Positions 4,926 through 7,055 of a DNA stretch of 7,055 nucleotides are shown piece after piece. Origin of the DNA: Calditrichia bacterium (GTDB lineage Bacteria > Calditrichota > Calditrichia > Calditrichales > Calditrichaceae); the NCBI GenBank assembly GCA_027039465.1, contig JALWEA010000566.1, forward strand, positions 1 through 7,055, read 5' to 3'. How positions within the stretch are numbered: position 1 is the first letter of the stretch; every line of letters begins with the position of its first letter. The position numbers were made by a program, and so were the translations under genes. Under the pieces are notes generated by a model that saw only the letters and a program-made list of their open reading frames with translations, had not been told where the DNA came from and did not search any database.

Positions 4926-6962
4926 TTACTTCATTAAAATCATCTTCCGCACGGCCGAAAAGCCGTCGTTTGTTTGCAGCCGGTAAAAATACACACCGCT
5001 GGGTAAATGGTCAGCCCGAAAAACAACGTCATAGGAACCCGTAGCTTGCCGCGCATGAATGAGTTGTTTTACCTTTTGCCCGAGAACATTGTAAATAGCC
5101 AAATCCACCATGGTTTTGCCGGAAGAGGCAATGACGTAATGAATATCCGTTTGCGGATTAAAAGGATTGGGATAGTTGGGCAATAATGCCGTGTGCTCGG
5201 GCAAGGCGCCGGAATGTTCAACAGCCGTTACGCCTGTCGCCCAATCAATGGAGTGCAGCAGCACGTCTTCACGATGTGCATCGCCATCGATTTCTTCGAA
5301 ACTAATCCCGTAAAACACTGTGCGGGATATACCGTTGTCAAAACGCAAAGCGCCGATTTTGTCGTTGTTGTATTTGAAGACGGGTTGCGATTGGGTCAAT
5401 GGTTGCAAAGCATCCGGCATGAGATTATTGAAGCCGTAGGGTCGCGCCAAATCGAATGAAATGCCGGAACCGATGGGATCGCCGGAAAAGCCAAACATTT
5501 TGGTTCCTTTGGAATTGTCTTCCAAAAATTGTACGTCGAAATAGGTCTTTAACAAATCTTGCGCTTGTGCAAAATGGCTTTGGCCGGTGGAATCGAACAC
5601 ATCCCAGGCCACATCCTGTCCGAAAACAATGGCGTTGCCGCCGTTTTTCAGATAATCCGTTAAAAATTGCACATCATCCGGGGTGAACGCAGGAAAAGCC
5701 CACGAAGCATTCCAGATAACCAATTTGTAGTCGTTCACATTTGTATTTTTAGCCAAATCATTGAGATAGGCTTCTTCAACGCAGATATAATTGTAATCGT
5801 GCGCATCCAAAATCTTGGTAAAATTGGTTTGATAAGAAGCGCCGCCGTCATCATCCACTAATAAAATATCCGCGTTTTGCGGAACGATGCCGTTAAATTT
5901 TACGCTGTAACCGTAGCCGTAACCTTCACCGTAAAAGCCGTCATCATCATCGTTTTCCGAAAAGATGGTAACGTTGCCCGTACCGCCGGTACCGCTTTGC
6001 ACCTGCAAATAAAAATAAGCGGTGTCACCCGGAAGAATTTCCAAAGGGATTTCCGTACCGACCACATTGTTTGTCTTCAGCTTAAAATCCCAACCGGATG
6101 CCGCCGATTTATCTTTCAGCATTAAAGTAACGTGAACCGTATCCGGCGTATCGTTAAAGATAAAATAAGGAATTTCGCGGGTTTGTTTGGCTCTTAAAAA
6201 ATTCACTTCCGGATTCGGATCGCTGATAATCGTTGTCGGAAAATGTAATGCGGACTGCAATACTTCTTTGGTTAAATCGGATTGAACCCAGGCGACCACT
6301 CCCAAATCACCGGAATCCCAATCATCTTTGACGGGTGTTGCAAAGGCAAATGAAAGCGTATCGCCAAGAGATAAGGAATCCAGGGGAGTTCCCATGGCAT
6401 TGGGTAGCATTTTTCGCAGAACTTCGGCAAAATCTTTTTCGCCGTTACTTCCCGGAGGGCTGGCATAGCTGACCATACGTTGGGTCACAGCCACTCGCAG
6501 ATACAATTTACCCGTTTTTACCGTATCCACCGGAATTACGGTTACCAGCGCCTTAACCGAGTCTTCGGTAATAGTTGCTTTAATATGGATTTTTAGCGGT
6601 GAAGGAATGGCAAGACGTTCTTTCATCTGTTTTTCCATGGCGCTTTGACTGGCGGGGACGCCTTCCAACCGGCCGTCCATTACGTAATTGGGTACGCCAT
6701 TGATATTGTAATAATGAATTCGATTGACGCAATCGTCCTTAGCCGAAAGATACATGGGATCCGTACCTGGCCACCAGGCATGATAGCGCACGGAAATCAC
6801 CCCGCCAAAATGTTGGGAATAAAATTTTTGCAAACCCGGATTGTAATAGGCGCAGGGCGAGCAACTGGCATTGGTAGCCTCTTCCAACAAAACAATACGG
6901 CGGGTTTGCGGGAACAAATTGGCAACCAAAAGAAGTAAAATAAAAACTGAAAATAAACGCAT
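4926..6962 (-). CDS. Secreted Omp28/thioredoxin-like protein with type IX sorting domain
   Basis: Predicted exported protein of 678 residues that leaves the inner membrane by Sec and the outer membrane by the type IX system. A signal peptide covers about residues 1-19 (hydrophobic core FILLLLVANL). Residues 20 to about 240 form an Omp28-like, thioredoxin-type domain with a CSPC pair at C34 and C37 and the cis-proline loop GVPNYVMDG at 89-97. This suggests disulfide or redox chemistry, or a structural relic of it. A beta-rich linker has an acidic NDDDDG at 337-342 followed by a Gly/Tyr repeat (346-352). Residues 364 to about 575 resemble a ThuA/glutamine-amidotransferase-like Rossmann domain (ADILLVDDDGG, then DYKLVIWNASW and NGGNAIVFGQDVAWD), with no catalytic triad I can vouch for. 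The C-terminal 85 residues form a sorting tail starting at NYPNPFNP (596-603) and ending SGVYFYRLQT...KMILMK. The ATG has a good ribosome site, AAAGGA, 6 nt upstream. The substrate is unknown. Confidence 0.88.
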   Translation of the reverse strand: MRLFSVFILLLLVANLFPQTRRIVLLEEATNASCSPCAYYNPGLQKFYSQHFGGVISVRYHAWWPGTDPMYLSAKDDCVNRIHYYNINGVPNYVMDGRLEGVPASQSAMEKQMKERLAIPSPLKIHIKATITEDSVKALVTVIPVDTVKTGKLYLRVAVTQRMVSYASPPGSNGEKDFAEVLRKMLPNAMGTPLDSLSLGDTLSFAFATPVKDDWDSGDLGVVAWVQSDLTKEVLQSALHFPTTIISDPNPEVNFLRAKQTREIPYFIFNDTPDTVHVTLMLKDKSAASGWDFKLKTNNVVGTEIPLEILPGDTAYFYLQVQSGTGGTGNVTIFSENDDDDGFYGEGYGYGYSVKFNGIVPQNADILLVDDDGGASYQTNFTKILDAHDYNYICVEEAYLNDLAKNTNVNDYKLVIWNASWAFPAFTPDDVQFLTDYLKNGGNAIVFGQDVAWDVFDSTGQSHFAQAQDLLKTYFDVQFLEDNSKGTKMFGFSGDPIGSGISFDLARPYGFNNLMPDALQPLTQSQPVFKYNNDKIGALRFDNGISRTVFYGISFEEIDGDAHREDVLLHSIDWATGVTAVEHSGALPEHTALLPNYPNPFNPQTDIHYVIASSGKTMVDLAIYNVLGQKVKQLIHARQATGSYDVVFRADHLPSGVYFYRLQTNDGFSAVRKMILMK

Positions 6963-7000
6963 GATCGTTCCTTTATTAAGTAATGGATTTGTATTTTTCT

Positions 7001-7029
7001 ATTTTAGATTTAAATAATTTAAGAATCAA
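7001..7029 (-). promoter_or_regulatory. Promoter for the secreted-protein gene
   Basis: On the minus strand TTGATT (7029-7024) and TAAAAT (7006-7001) are separated by exactly 17 bp, close to the housekeeping consensus. The start of transcription would fall near 6994, giving a leader of about 30 nt that contains the AAAGGA ribosome site. The whole upstream stretch is AT-rich, which raises the chance of fortuitous matches. Confidence 0.5.
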
Positions 7030-7055
7030 ACAAAATTCAGGGTACCCCCTAAAAA

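Noticed and set aside
7039..7050. AGGGTACCCCCT near the right edge as a hairpin or terminator
   Set aside because: The perfect palindrome GGGTACCC is only 8 bp with no loop, and the window ends before its context can be judged.

Overview
The window holds four complete protein-coding genes, the probable start of a fifth at the left edge, and two non-coding stretches full of repeats and hairpins. No rRNA, tRNA, CRISPR array, IS transposase or riboswitch was recognised. The protein with a thioredoxin-like Omp28 head and a C-terminal sorting tail carrying an NYPNPFNP motif points to a Gram-negative (LPS-type outer membrane) member of the Fibrobacterota-Chlorobiota-Bacteroidota (FCB) group that has a type IX secretion system. 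This motif and the intergenic repeat families look most like Calditrichota or Ignavibacteria-type genomes. That assignment is inference from style and cannot be fixed from one window.

Layout. Positions 1-63 (minus) hold the possible 5' end of an unidentified gene in an AT-rich stretch. Positions 148-2770 (minus) hold lptF followed by lptG, the two membrane subunits of the lipopolysaccharide transporter, apparently one transcription unit with a 67-bp gap. Positions 2771-3414 are non-coding and hold a patchwork of degenerate repeats, including a 110-bp element with 19-bp terminal inverted repeats, then a promoter-like region with a tandem 10-mer. Positions 3415-4638 (plus) hold an orphan ATPase of the AAA_14/DUF4143 type with a PD-(D/E)XK-like C-terminal end. 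Positions 4639-4925 lie between convergent genes and contain five hairpins. Positions 4926-6962 (minus) hold a secreted 678-residue protein with its own promoter and a good ribosome binding site.

How the parts relate. LptF and LptG would pair with an LptB ATPase encoded elsewhere to extract LPS from the inner membrane. The secreted protein also belongs to the cell envelope, but nothing in the sequence ties it functionally to Lpt. The ATPase sits alone between the two repeat-rich stretches, faces away from lptF and has a codon choice that looks more AT-rich than its neighbours, which fits an accessory gene inserted into an ordinary chromosomal region. I did not find clear evidence of a novel multi-gene system. 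The most unusual items are the repeat patchwork, the tandem operator-like site before the ATPase and the hairpin cluster after it.
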